DNA of 64,000 nucleotides, from assembly GCF_035046485.1 (NCBI RefSeq), contig NC_085136.1:82725734-82789733 (forward strand), written 5' to 3'. Within the stretch, counting starts at the first letter, position 1; each line of letters opens with the position of its first letter. The translations under genes and the position numbers were made by a program. The notes below the pieces were generated by a model that worked only from the letters and a program-made list of their open reading frames with translations, was not told the DNA's origin and ran no database searches. The stretch is from Aedes albopictus (lineage: Eukaryota; Arthropoda; Insecta; Diptera; Culicidae). Below, in pieces: positions 1-11,045 of the stretch.

Positions 1-23
1 TGAATAGGCATAGAAATACGAAT

Positions 24-333
24 AGGAAGAGGAAGAGGAAGAGGAAGAGGAAGAGGAAGAGGAAGAGGAAGAGGAAGAGGAAGAGGAAGAGGAAGAGGAA
101 GAGGAAGAGGAAGAGGAAGAGGAAGAGGAAGAGGAAGAGGAACAGGAAGAGGAAGAGGAAGAGGAAGAGGAAGAGGAAGAGGAAGAGGAAGAGGAAGAGG
201 AAGAGGAAGAGGAAGAGGAAGAGGAAGAGGAAGAGGAAGAGGAAGAGGAAGAGGAAGAGGAAGAGGAAGAGGAAGAGGAAGAGGAAAAGGAAATGGAAGA
301 GGAAGAGGAAAAGGAAATGGAAGAGGAAGAGGA
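24..333. repeat. (GGAAGA)n simple satellite
   Basis: About fifty near-perfect copies of a 6-bp all-purine unit, with a few variants near the right edge (GGAAAA, GGAAAT). The left edge lies beyond or very near the window start. No gene is seen here. Confidence 0.97.
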
Positions 334-344
334 ATATAAATAGG

Positions 345-1754
345 ACAGAACAGACAGAACAGACAGAACAGACAGAACAGACAGAACAGACAGAACAGGC
401 AGAACAGACAGAACAGACAGAACAGACAGAATAGACAGAATAGACAGAACAGACAGAACAGACAGAACAGACAGAACAGACAGAACAGACAGAACAGACA
501 GAACAGACAGAACAGACAGAACAGACAGAACAGACAGAACAGACAGAACAGACAGAACAGACAGAACAGACAGAACAGACAGAACAGACAGAACAGACAG
601 AACAGACAGAACAGACAGAACAGACAGAACAGACAGAACAGACAGAACAGACAGAACAGACAGAACAGACAGAACAAACAGAACAGACAGAACAGACAGA
701 ACAGACAGAACAGACAGAACAGACAGAACAGACAGAACAGACAGAACAGACAGAACAGACAGAACAGACAGAACAGACAGAACAGACAGAACAGACAGAA
801 CAGACAGAACAGACAGAACAGACAGAACAGACAGAACAGACAGAACAGACAGAACAGACAGAACAGACAGAACAGACAGAACAGACAGAACAGACAGAAC
901 AGACAGAACAGACAGAACAGACAGAACAGACAGAACAGACAGAACAGACAGAACAGACAGAACAGACAGAACAGACAGAACAGACAGAACAGACAGAACA
1001 GACAGAACAGACAGAACAGACAGAACAGACAGAACAGACAGAACAGACAGAACAGACAGAACAGACAGAACAGACAGAACAGACAGAACAGACAGAACAG
1101 ACAGAACAGACAGAACAGACAGAACAGACAGAACAGACAGAACAGACAGAACAGACAGAACAGACAGAACAGACAGAACAGACAGAACAGACAGAACAAG
1201 AACAGACAGACAGAACAGACAGAACAGACAGAACAGACAGAACAGACAGAACAGACAGAACAGACAGAACAGACAGAACAGACAGAACAGACAGAACAGA
1301 CAGAACAGACAGAACAGACAGAACAGACAGAACAGACAGAACAGACAGAACAGACAGAACAGACAGAACAGACAGAACAGACAGAACAGACAGAACAGAC
1401 AGAACAGACAGAACAGACAGAACAGACAGAACAGACAGAACAGACAGAACAGACAGAACAGACAGAACAGACAGAACAGACAGAACAGACAGAACAGACA
1501 GAACAGACAGAACAGACAGAACAGACAGAACAGACAGAACAGACAGAACAGACAGAACAGACAGAACAGACAGAACAGACAGAACAGACAGAACAGACAG
1601 AACAGACAGAACAGACAGAACAGACAGAACAGACAGTACAGACAGAACAGACAGAACAGACAGAACAGACAGAACAGACAGAACAGACAGAACAGACAGA
1701 ACAGACAGAACAGACAGAACAGACAGAACAGACAGAACAAACAGAACAGACAGA
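345..1754. repeat. (CAGACAGAA)n 9-bp satellite
   Basis: Roughly 155 head-to-tail copies of a 9-bp unit with no T on the plus strand. Only scattered variants occur: single substitutions near 397, 430-445, 676, 1636 and 1738, and one irregular register change near 1195-1207. Such homogeneity implies recent expansion or homogenisation. A short bridge (334-344) separates it from the 6-bp array. Confidence 0.97.
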
Positions 1755-1758
1755 ATAC

Positions 1759-3759
1759 ATCCAAATCCAGTCCAAATCCAATCCAAATCCAAATCCAATC
1801 CAAATCCAATCCAAATCCAATCCAAATCCAATCCAAATCCAATCCAAATCCAATCCAAATCCAATCCAAATCCAATCCAAATCCAATCCAAATCCAATCC
1901 AAATCCAATCCAAATCCAATCCAAATCCAATCCAAATCCAATCCAAATCCAATCCAAATCCAATCCAAATCCAATCCAAATCCAATCCAAATCCAATCCA
2001 AATCCAATCCAAATCCAATCCAAATCCAATCCAAATCCAATCCAAATCCAATCCAAATCCAATCCAAATCCAATCCAAATCCAATCCAAATCCAATCCAA
2101 ATCCAATCCAAATCCAATCCAAATCCAATCCAAATCCAATCCAAATCCAATCCAAATCCAATCCAAATCCAATCCAAATCCAATCCAAATCCAATCCAAA
2201 TCCAATCCAAATCCAATCCAAATCCAATCCAAATCCAATCCAAATCCAATCCAAATCCAATCCAAATCCAATCCAAATCCAATCCAAATCCAATCCAAAT
2301 CCAATCCAAATCCAATCCAAATCCAATCCAAATCCAATCCAAATCCAATCCAAATCCAATCCAAATCCAATCCAAATCCAATCCAAATCCAATCCAAATC
2401 CAATCCAAATCCAATCCAAATCCAATCCAAATCCAATCCAAATCCAATCCAAATCCAATCCAAATCCAATCCAAATCCAATCCAAATCCAATCCAAATCC
2501 AATCCAAATCCAATCCAAATCCAATCCAAATCCAATCCAAATCCAATCCAAATCCAATCCAAATCCAATCCAAATCCAATCCAAATCCAATCCAAATCCA
2601 ATCCAAATCCAATCCAAATCCAATCCAAATCCAATCCAAATCCAATCCAAATCCAATCCAAATCCAATCCAAATCCAATCCAAATCCAATCCAAATCCAA
2701 TCCAAATCCAATCCAAATCCAATCCAAATCCAATCCAAATCCAATCCAAATCCAATCCAAATCCAATCCAAATCCAATCCAAATCCAATCCAAATCCAAT
2801 CCAAATCCAATCCAAATTCAATCCAAATTCAATCCAAATCCAATCCAAATCCAATCCAAATCCAATCCAAATCCAATCCAAATCCAATCCAAATCCAATC
2901 CAAATCCAATCCAAATCCAATCCAAATCCAATCCAAATCCAATCCAAATCCAATCCAAATCCAATCCAAATCCAATCCAAATCCAATCCAAATCCAATCC
3001 AAATCCAATCCAAATCCAATCCAAATCCAATCCAAATCCAATCCAAATCCAATCCAAATCCAATCCAAATCCAATCCAAATCCAATCCAAATCCAATCCA
3101 AATCCAATCCAAATCCAATCCAAATCCAATCCAAATCCAATCCAAATCCAATCCAAATCCAATCCAAATCCAATCCAAATCCAATCCAAATCCAATCCAA
3201 ATCCAATCCAAATCCAATCCAAATCCAATCCAAATCCAATCCAAATCCAATCCAAATCCAATCCAAATCCAATCCAAATCCAATCCAAATCCAATCCAAA
3301 TCCAATCCAAATCCAATCCAAATCCAATCCAAATCCAATCCAAATCCAATCCAAATCCAATCCAAATCCAATCCAAATCCAATCCAAATCCAATCCAAAT
3401 CCAATCCAAATCCAATCCAAATCCAATCCAAATCCAATCCAAATCCAATCCAAATCCAATCCAAATCCAATCCAAATCCAATCCAAATCCAATCCAAATC
3501 CAATCCAAATCCAATCCAAATCCAATCCAAATCCAATCCAAATCCAATCCAAATCCAATCCAAATCCAATCCAAATCCAATCCAAATCCAATCCAAATCC
3601 AATCCAAATCCAATCCAAATCCAATCCAAATCCAATCCAAATCCAATCCAAATCCAATCCAAATCAAATCCAAATCAAATCCAAATCCAATCCAATCCAA
3701 ATCCAATCCAAATCCAGAAGATCGGATCCAAATCCAATCCAAATCCAGAAGATCAGATC
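1759..3759. repeat. (CCAAATCCAAT)n 11-bp satellite
   Basis: About 175 copies of an 11-bp unit, nearly invariant, with rare C-to-T changes near 2817-2830. The right edge (3665-3759) degrades into two copies of a roughly 34-bp segment containing CCAGAAGATC. The minus strand lacks stop codons in any frame, so it yields long spurious open frames with an 11-residue repeat (Asp-Leu-Asp-Trp-Ile...). These are not genes. Confidence 0.97.
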
Positions 3760-5869
3760 CAAAACTTTTCCTAATTTGTCCAAAACTTGATTCTGTGGGA
3801 AATTATACGAAGACATATCAAAAGCACAACATTGTAAACTCAATAAAGCTGAAGAGTAGTGCACTTACCATCTCAAAGACATCGTTGCAGCGTTAGCAAG
3901 AACAAAAGCTTTCAGCCTTCACTGGTGCTGGCGCTGGGCCGGGACGAAATGATTCCCCGTACTGTACTGAGTCCACCAGTCAAGCGAAGCAGTGCTGATA
4001 AACGACCGTAAATTATTCATGAGAGTCATGTCAAGCAGCGCGGCTTTCCCATGCTAGTTCGCCGTGTGATGAATGAACGCACGATGGCATGTGAAGCTTA
4101 CCTATGCCCCCCTTTCTCACGTCCACCTCACGCAGCGTAACTATAAGCGTGACATTCTTGCAAGTCAAGCAGAAAAGTGCAAAAGCTTGCTTGAAAGTTT
4201 GTCCGTTTTCCCCATATGTACGCTGGTGCCGTACCGAAGACCGAAGACGACACGTACTACGTAGTCCACTTCCGCTGATGGGGGATCTTCATAATGTAAT
4301 TAGTTTTTTTTTGCTTTCTCAGAGGCTCTCCCGTGCGAGATTTGATGCTTTTCTTTGTGGGGATGTCTCTGCTCCTTGCCCGTCCGGACGTGGGGGATTT
4401 CCGACTTTGGTTTCCTTTCGGGTGGGTTATGGAGTTATGACGTGAAAGTCAATTTACGGCGGACGTGACACAGAAGATCCGAGGGGGAGGAAGGGGGAAG
4501 TTTGAATAAAATACGTCTTCTGATTAAATTGATTCGTCTGATAAGTGATAGGGTTGCCAGAATACACCAAAGTTTCAACAGAATCTTCAAATTTGAAAAG
4601 ACAATGACGAGATCATTTCTTTTCACGGACTTGTGATAACTGATAGGTGAAACCTGTACCAATAAAATGCCGGATACAGAAACAAACAAGTCTGCTAAAA
4701 AATAGAGCATTCGAAGCACAGTTACACAGTGCAACAAAATAAGTGTAAAAGACGAAGAAAAAGAAGTTGAGCTAGAATCAGAAGAAAAAGAAAGAAATGA
4801 TGATGTATTTTGGTGAAAACTTAGCTTCAATAAAGTTATTTTGCCTTAATTTTCATTTGAATGTATGTAGAGCAGCTCAATTACTTAATATTAGGGATAA
4901 GATTGGTTTACGGGAAAAGCAGCGAAGGGAGTTAAGATGAGTTCAGAGCGTGTTTTAGGAGAAGAATGATGAAGGGTGGAGGGGTAACTAGGACTATGTA
5001 AGAGCTCCCAAAAACCTTCTTGAACACTCTCTTGAAATGCCCCTGAAGCTTATGTTGGGATGTCGGAGTATATGAAAAAAAATGGCTAGTGACAGAGGGT
5101 TCACGTTCTTGCATGCATGATTCTTCGTTTAGTGTGTACTTTGATCGTCTATCTACATACATCTAATACATTTAAAGTCCTCAAACATGAGTCTTTACCT
5201 AAGAGCCGCGTCTCACCCTGCCCTTCTCAACAGGAAAATTATACCCACGCACGATACTTCATAGTACTATCTGAAGGGTACTTCCACCGTTTGGGGTAAT
5301 TCAAAATCCAGCCAGCGAGAGTGTAGCGAAATGAAAAGGCAGCGCAAGATTGTTCTCTTGCGGTGTTATGGCGGTGTGGGTGGTGGGAAAATGGAAAATC
5401 GGCACAATTTTCAATAATCTCCTTATCGATTTTCACTTAGGAGGAGGATGCTTAAAAATGCTTATACGGCTCGAGTGCCATCATCGCCGCGGGGCGGATG
5501 CTGCCTTTCGGATAACTGAAATATGTGCTGTGCAGCAAGTAGGACAAGAAAGTGCGCAGGAAGGAAGTGAAAATTCGCTTCCATTGCATCATTGCGGATG
5601 GGTGGAGGTGGATGGCGTGACGATGCTTGAGCGCTCGTTCTGAACCTGGCAATGGCCGGCTCCAACCACCTCGCCCGCGTTATCCGTCGCACAGTGGAAA
5701 AATAGGATTCGAAACTGTCATTTATTCAGCATCTGTGACTCTTTTAACGTATCTGCAGCTATTATACTAAGAGATCTGCTTACAAGTTCCCAAATAGTGT
5801 CCTGAGTGTTCCGGAAATCAGCAAAAGCTTATGCCTTTTCCCTCTGCTTGAGTATAGCTAAATTCCACA
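3760..5869. other. No gene recognised
   Basis: Mixed-composition sequence with only short open frames on both strands (the longest is about 130 codons, low complexity, Ser/Phe-rich). No domain, splice-framed exon or inverted-repeat boundary could be supported. It may be host intergenic DNA or decayed transposon. Confidence 0.5.
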
Positions 5870-6670
5870 AGGGATTTCTGAAAAACAAAACAGAAGGAAC
5901 TACATGAGGAATACCAGAAGAATGTCATCTGCGGTCGCTTACTCAGAGGATCTTTGTAGGAACCGCAGAAGAAACTTCCGGAAATATTCCCGAAGGAATT
6001 CCTGTGAAAATCTTAGAAGAATCTTCAGTGCTTTCTTCTAGGGATCCTTCTGGAGCTTCTCCAGTAGTTCTTTGTGGGGTTTTTCAAGAATTGCTTCTGG
6101 TATTCCTATAGATGTTTATCGTGGGGTTTATCAAGAATGTTCTTATGAGAATTTCTAAATTTTGCAAGTGCTACTCCTTCTAGACTTTCTTCTTGGATGT
6201 TTTCGGGGATTGATCCAATGCTTCTGGGAGATTTTGAATTTATGTTAGGATCTCCAAATGGTTCCTTCTCAGATTCTTCAAAGAGTTTCTACTTCGATCC
6301 TTCAAAAAAAAAACCTTCCGGGACTTCTCAGGAAGATCCTTCTGAAATTGCTTCCGCAGTGCTTTCTGGTATTTCTCTAGAAAATAGTTTTGGATTCCTG
6401 AAAGGATCTACAAAAAAACACACAGGAGGAATCCCAGAAGAAAGTTCATTGTTTTCTGAAATTTCTTGAAAAAGGAGAACTTTTTGAAGGAATTCATCTA
6501 CCTAATGTCTGGAGGAATTGAAGAAGTTTTGAGATATCCCAAAGATATCTCATTGAGAAATTTCAGAACAAAACGTTTTGAGAAGTCTCTGAAGAAATAT
6601 CCTTATGAATCTCAGGAATCTCTTCTGGACTGAAAAATTAAATCAGAAACAAGATCTGGTCGAATGCCAA
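5870..6670. repeat. Degenerate ~24-bp repeat block (GAATTCCTGGAG type)
   Basis: Imperfect tandem copies of a unit built from GAATTCC, GGAAGA/TCTTCC and TTCTGG blocks. The same low-complexity family appears at 43.7-47.7 kb and 58.6-64 kb. Short open frames here, such as 6197-6469, are repeat-derived. Confidence 0.75.
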
Positions 6671-6765
6671 AAGATACTACTGGAAAAATTCTAGACGGAT
6701 CAAAAGAGTGTGGTCGATGTGATCTTATATGTTCTGAATAGTCTGCAATATATTTGTCTCGTAAA

Positions 6766-7372
6766 TTAACCCTCTAATACCCAAACCCGCCTTTAGACGG
6801 GGTATAGTTTGAGCATTTTTGTAATTTTTGTTTCATGGAGAATCAAAATTTTTATTTTTTGGCTGATATTTAGGACTGCTTTGTATATCTCAAAATGGTT
6901 TTTGTGTATTTTGAAGCGTATTTACATTTTTTTTAAATCATTGAAAAAATGATGTTTTAGACAACTTTTAGAATTCATTGTTTATTTTGTACTGAATCGC
7001 TACAATTAACATGTTTTATATTTTTCCCAAATCATTCTATCCTAGTTTAATAGTTTAAGGGAATTGAATACACTCTTAAATTATTTTCCTTAAAATTACA
7101 CGGAAAATAAAATTTTCAGTGAAAAAAATTTAAAATGAAAATATTTCAACAACAATCATAAAATCTCAAAAAATCCGTTCCCCAAATAGACTTCCAGGAA
7201 AAATATAGAACTGTGGGGATGTTCAAAAATAAAAATTAGAAAAATCAAAAACTGAAATTCACGAAATCGAGAATTAAAAAGAATCTGGAAGATGATTCAT
7301 GTTTAAATCGATTTTAGATGACGAAAAATGATATTTAGATCAAAATCAAAAATTTGGGTATTAGAGGGTTAA
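6766..7372. mobile_element. TTAA-flanked MITE (piggyBac-like target)
   Basis: Terminal inverted repeats match over 16 bp: CCCTCTAATACCCAAA at 6770-6785 and its reverse complement at 7353-7368. Each is flanked outside by TTAA (6766-6769, 7369-7372). The interior is AT-rich and non-coding. TTAA duplication plus a CCC start fits a non-autonomous piggyBac-type element; the superfamily is inferred from the target site only. Confidence 0.88.
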
Positions 7373-7489
7373 CGAAGATTGACATGTCGAAATGCGTTTA
7401 TTGGCAGAATTAGGCATGCGTACCGTCACTTGAAAAGCAAGCAAACTTGCTCAAACAAACTCCAAGATGCTCTGGAATAATTCCGAAAC

Positions 7490-7740
7490 CATGTAGCTAA
7501 TGACATTTTTGTTGCATTCGTCCAGCCATTGGCGAATCTAGCTTTTTCTTCTTTCTTGCTCACTCTCCTAAACAAACACACGAAAGAGAAGGAAGGTAAG
7601 GGGTTCCGCGGCACCCCCTTGCATCCCGCTCTTTCTAGTGTTTATTAAAGAGGTTGAGTGAGAAAAAAGAAAAGGCTAGATTCGCCAATGGATCCAGCTA
7701 CAACGAAGCTATGATTTTTTAGTCATTTCACGTCAGCCAA
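7490..7740. mobile_element. Hairpin-forming MITE-like palindrome
   Basis: CCATTGGCGAATCTAGC at 7526-7542 is matched on the opposite strand by the sequence ending at 7691. The arms continue inward through CTTTTTCTT and TCTCACTC-like segments and outward more weakly (AATGAC). A related hairpin with the same pyrimidine-rich arm occurs at 50185-50310. No clear target duplication was found. Confidence 0.6.
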
Positions 7741-7756
7741 ACATGTAAAAATATTG

Positions 7757-8500
7757 ATCATGAATGGTCCAACTTGCTTTGTAGAATCAGCAGGACTTTG
7801 ACTATGTTTCGTATGCCGGGGACATCTGGTTGTTGTGGCAGATCGTATGACCTGATCCCTTGGATGTTTTGGAGAATATTGCAGAACGAAATGTGAGGGT
7901 CTTTGGTAGATCTTGAAAATCGTTGGAACTGATATTTTGGTTAAGATTAATGGATCTTTTGTAAAACCTGCCTGGGGGTATGTCTCGTTAGCCGAGTTGA
8001 CGTACAGAGCTCTCCTTGTTGATCTACTCCCTTATCTCTCGGATAATTAGGAGAACCTAGACACCTAGACATCTAGATTGCAAAGAAATACGGGTGATAC
8101 TGCTAATGGACCCATTGAGCATAAACGGGTTATACTGGAAGCGTGAATGCTTTAGTTGATCTTATAGAGCACTTGGCCTGAAGTTTCAGATGCTATGAAT
8201 GAACCTAGACTGCCTTAGCAACATCAAAATTGATCATGAATGTTCCATATGAATTTGTAGAACCTGATCGGGTATGTCTTGCTGACCGAAAATATACAAG
8301 TTCTGATTGCTGTGATAGATTATGTGACCTGATATCCAGGGTAATTTAGAGAACTTCAAATATCTAATTTGTTAGAAATTGAATTGGTGGTACTGCGTAT
8401 ATCCTCACGGAACCAAACATGTTGGATGGAATTGCTAAAGATACTATCATTACATTGGTTGATCTAATAGACCATTTTGGCTGGAAAACATTTCCGATTT
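7757..8500. repeat. Degenerate tandem repeat, three diverged units
   Basis: Recognisable units begin near 7780, 7965 and 8255, sharing TTTGTAGAACCTG, GGTATGTC and a GATCTTATAGA-like segment. The second and third align over more than 200 bp. Units are too diverged to give one period. The 70-codon open frame at 8419-8631 sits at the edge and is not supported as a gene. Confidence 0.55.
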
Positions 8501-8917
8501 TCTTTTTACTTACAGGTATTCCACTAACACGCCCAAGTTCATCATCATTTCACATGACAACAATGTTTATTTATGATGGACATAGGCTTATAGAGCGTGA
8601 TAAGATACATGTAGGTGTAGACAATGGTTAGTATGCTTCAGCTTCATTCTATAAAAGCTGAAAATCTCCAAATGTTGTGGATCCCTGGATTGTTATATTG
8701 TAACTAAATATGATCCATAACTTTTTTTTCCGAATTGCTATCATCTGGTGGTACAACTTTTCCAAGGAAACCATACAGCTAGCTGTTGTAACTGATTTTA
8801 TACAGTTCTTCGTAAGAGGTTTGCTAATATGACCCGGCACGGATGGGAAAGGGTTAAAATATGAGGGAAGAACGAGGAGACTTGTTCCCCTCGTGTTTTC
8901 GCGGAATCGAAAACAAT

Positions 8918-9455
8918 TAGGGTATTTTAACCAATAGTGGACCCCTTAGTAGCTGAAAATTGCTCTGATCGTTAAAACAGTATGATATTCCAATTAAATT
9001 GCCCCTGTCAACGTTTGCACAGCAAGTCCTATGTCTTTCCTGCACATTGTACACAAAAACCTTACTAAACCACCCTATATTTCCCATAAAATAATCATTT
9101 CAAATCTGGCTCAAATTATCCTATAGTGGCCCCCCCGGGGTCCACTATAGGATTGTTGGGGTCCACTATAGGATAAATCGTATTCTCTTACCATGTTAAA
9201 ACGGAGACAATAGTGGACCCCCTTGGATTTAACCAATAGTGGTCCCCCAGATTTGTTTACATTTACAAATTTGTTCAAAAAATCAAATTATTGCTTTCCA
9301 GCGTAGCTCCACCACTTGTAACTACTGGCTAGGAACATGATCCATCGTCTCCCGGTGGAAGTTCACCGGTAAAAACAGATTTAAGCAGGAAAATTAGGAA
9401 AAATATAAGGGGGTCCACTATAGGTAAGGGGTCCACTATTGGCTAAAATACCCTA
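8918..9455. mobile_element. TA-flanked MITE, 534-bp core
   Basis: Inverted termini agree at 28 of 29 positions, starting GGGTATTTTA (8920) and ending TAAAATACCC (9453), each bordered by TA (8918-8919, 9454-9455). Internally the motif GGTCCACTATAGGAT recurs, and subterminal AATAGTGGACCCCC appears several times on both strands. TA duplication is typical of the Tc1/mariner superfamily. Confidence 0.88.
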
Positions 9456-9599
9456 TCATAATTGTATTAACCCTTCATTTAAGCATATGCGTTTAACAGT
9501 GTAATCAGAAGTGAAATGAATAGACGAGTGCACCTCACTGGCGAAGTTCACTTCCTCCGAGAATTTTAACACAACAGCGAAGTACACTTCCACCATGTA

Positions 9600-9823
9600 C
9601 TACCCAGCAGGGATGCCATATATACAGATTTATCTGTGTTATACAGATTTTTGAGCATCCGTACAGATTTCGTTTTATATGAAATACAGATTTTTTAGCT
9701 AGAGGGGCTATTTTATTTTTGTATGGGGTACAGATTTTTCACCCAAATTTTGTATGGGATACAGATTTTTGAAAAGTGCGATACAGATTATTCAAAAAAT
9801 CATCTGGCATCCCTGCTACCCAG
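9600..9823. mobile_element. hAT-like MITE with exact 8-bp target duplication
   Basis: The element core 9608-9815 starts CAGGGATGCCA and ends TGGCATCCCTG. It is flanked by identical 8-bp repeats CTACCCAG (9600-9607, 9816-9823). CAG...CTG termini plus an 8-bp duplication are the hAT signature. The interior carries several ATACAGATTTTT units, and the two overlapping short open frames there are repeat-derived. Confidence 0.93.
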
Positions 9824-10689
9824 CTATAGGGAACTGCATGAAATTCTCTTCTTCTCTTTCACTCTTACAGAAATTATGCAAACAACAAGGCCAAAAAACG
9901 TCAAAACCCCATACTAAATCAAAACAATGCAGTGCCCCATATTGCATTTTTTCTGAATGGTATAGACTACTGTGCAAATATTTTTTGCACATTGATTATT
10001 TGCACCCCTCACTGAAGACCTGCGTTACCTCACGGTCACGGCATAAATATCACAAGGCAGGCTAGTAACCTATGTAAACATCATTTTTGGATGTAAACAC
10101 GTGACGTCGTTCTTATCGTTTTACGTTGATCAAATTGGTGAGGAGTACTAGATCATTGTGTAAATGCTTATGAAGGATTTGAATTACGTCATCAAAAAAC
10201 TGTCAGATTTCCGGAAGGTATCACATTCTAAATATTGTACACCGTGCCTCACGGTTACCCCGACAACGACTTTTCTCCTCATTGTTTTCATTTTGCGTTC
10301 AAACGTTTGATTAGTTGAATCGTTCTGGTCAGTGTCATGTGGATATGCCTAGTACAAATAAAATTGCAATAAAACCGGCTAGGAAATGCGGATCGATCGG
10401 ACCTCATGGTTCCGAGACTAGGATTGAGGGGAACCTGAGATTATGTTTGGTGATCCAGTAAGGTGATTCCAGAAAACATGTGGAGATTGCCGTGACCAGA
10501 AACAATCTGGGAGTCAAGGAACTGCAGTTAAATTTAAAAGAAAGCTGCGGATTGATTTGATCGAAAAAAATATGAGATATTTGGGAAAAATGCTGACATG
10601 CTAGGCAACAAAAAGACTTGTAGATAGAATTTCCTAATGTTCATTCGGACTTTTGTGCATTCGGTTATATGATGTTCGGCTACTTTTTC
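9824..10689. other. No gene recognised
   Basis: No coding frame of note, no inverted termini and no repeat match elsewhere in the window. Confidence 0.45.
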
Positions 10690-11045
10690 TGTTTTAATAG
10701 ACCCCTAGTCCTGCGAGATAAAAAGGGATTGCACACGACTTTTGAAACATGTCTTGCCTTCAAAACCCGCCACATTCATAGTTTTGTTCCATTTGCTTGA
10801 TTAATTTTCTATCTATGCAGAAGTTTCTGTTTTATTTGTATTCCAAAAAAGGGATCTCACACTAACATAGAAACATCCCTTGCCTTGCTATTAGCTTGAT
10901 TTATTCTAACAATATTTAGTAATGTTTTGATTCGTTTGTATGGGAGCCTCTCCTTCCAAAGAGGGGTGGGTCTCAAGCCATCATAAAAACATTTCTTGTT
11001 CTCTTGAATCTCCACATTCCAAATCAGGTTCCATTTGTTCAATCA
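10690..11045. repeat. ~155-bp tandem repeat, left part
   Basis: Units contain TTTGTATGGGAGCC, a ggGTCTCA...CATCATAAAAACATT segment, CCTCCACATTCCAAAT and TTCCATTTGCTTGATT. The array is interrupted at 11045 by the RTE LINE and resumes at 14496. TTGTTCAATCA at 11035-11045 is the left copy of that element's target duplication. Confidence 0.8.

Noticed and set aside
2818..3662. Two minus-strand open frames of about 280 codons with an 11-residue repeat
   Set aside because: They arise from the stop-free 11-bp satellite; overlapping frames both stay open, which is a composition effect.
1..3759. CRISPR array or telomere
   Set aside because: Units are short, contiguous and without spacers; not a TTAGG-type telomere, and the position on the chromosome is unknown.
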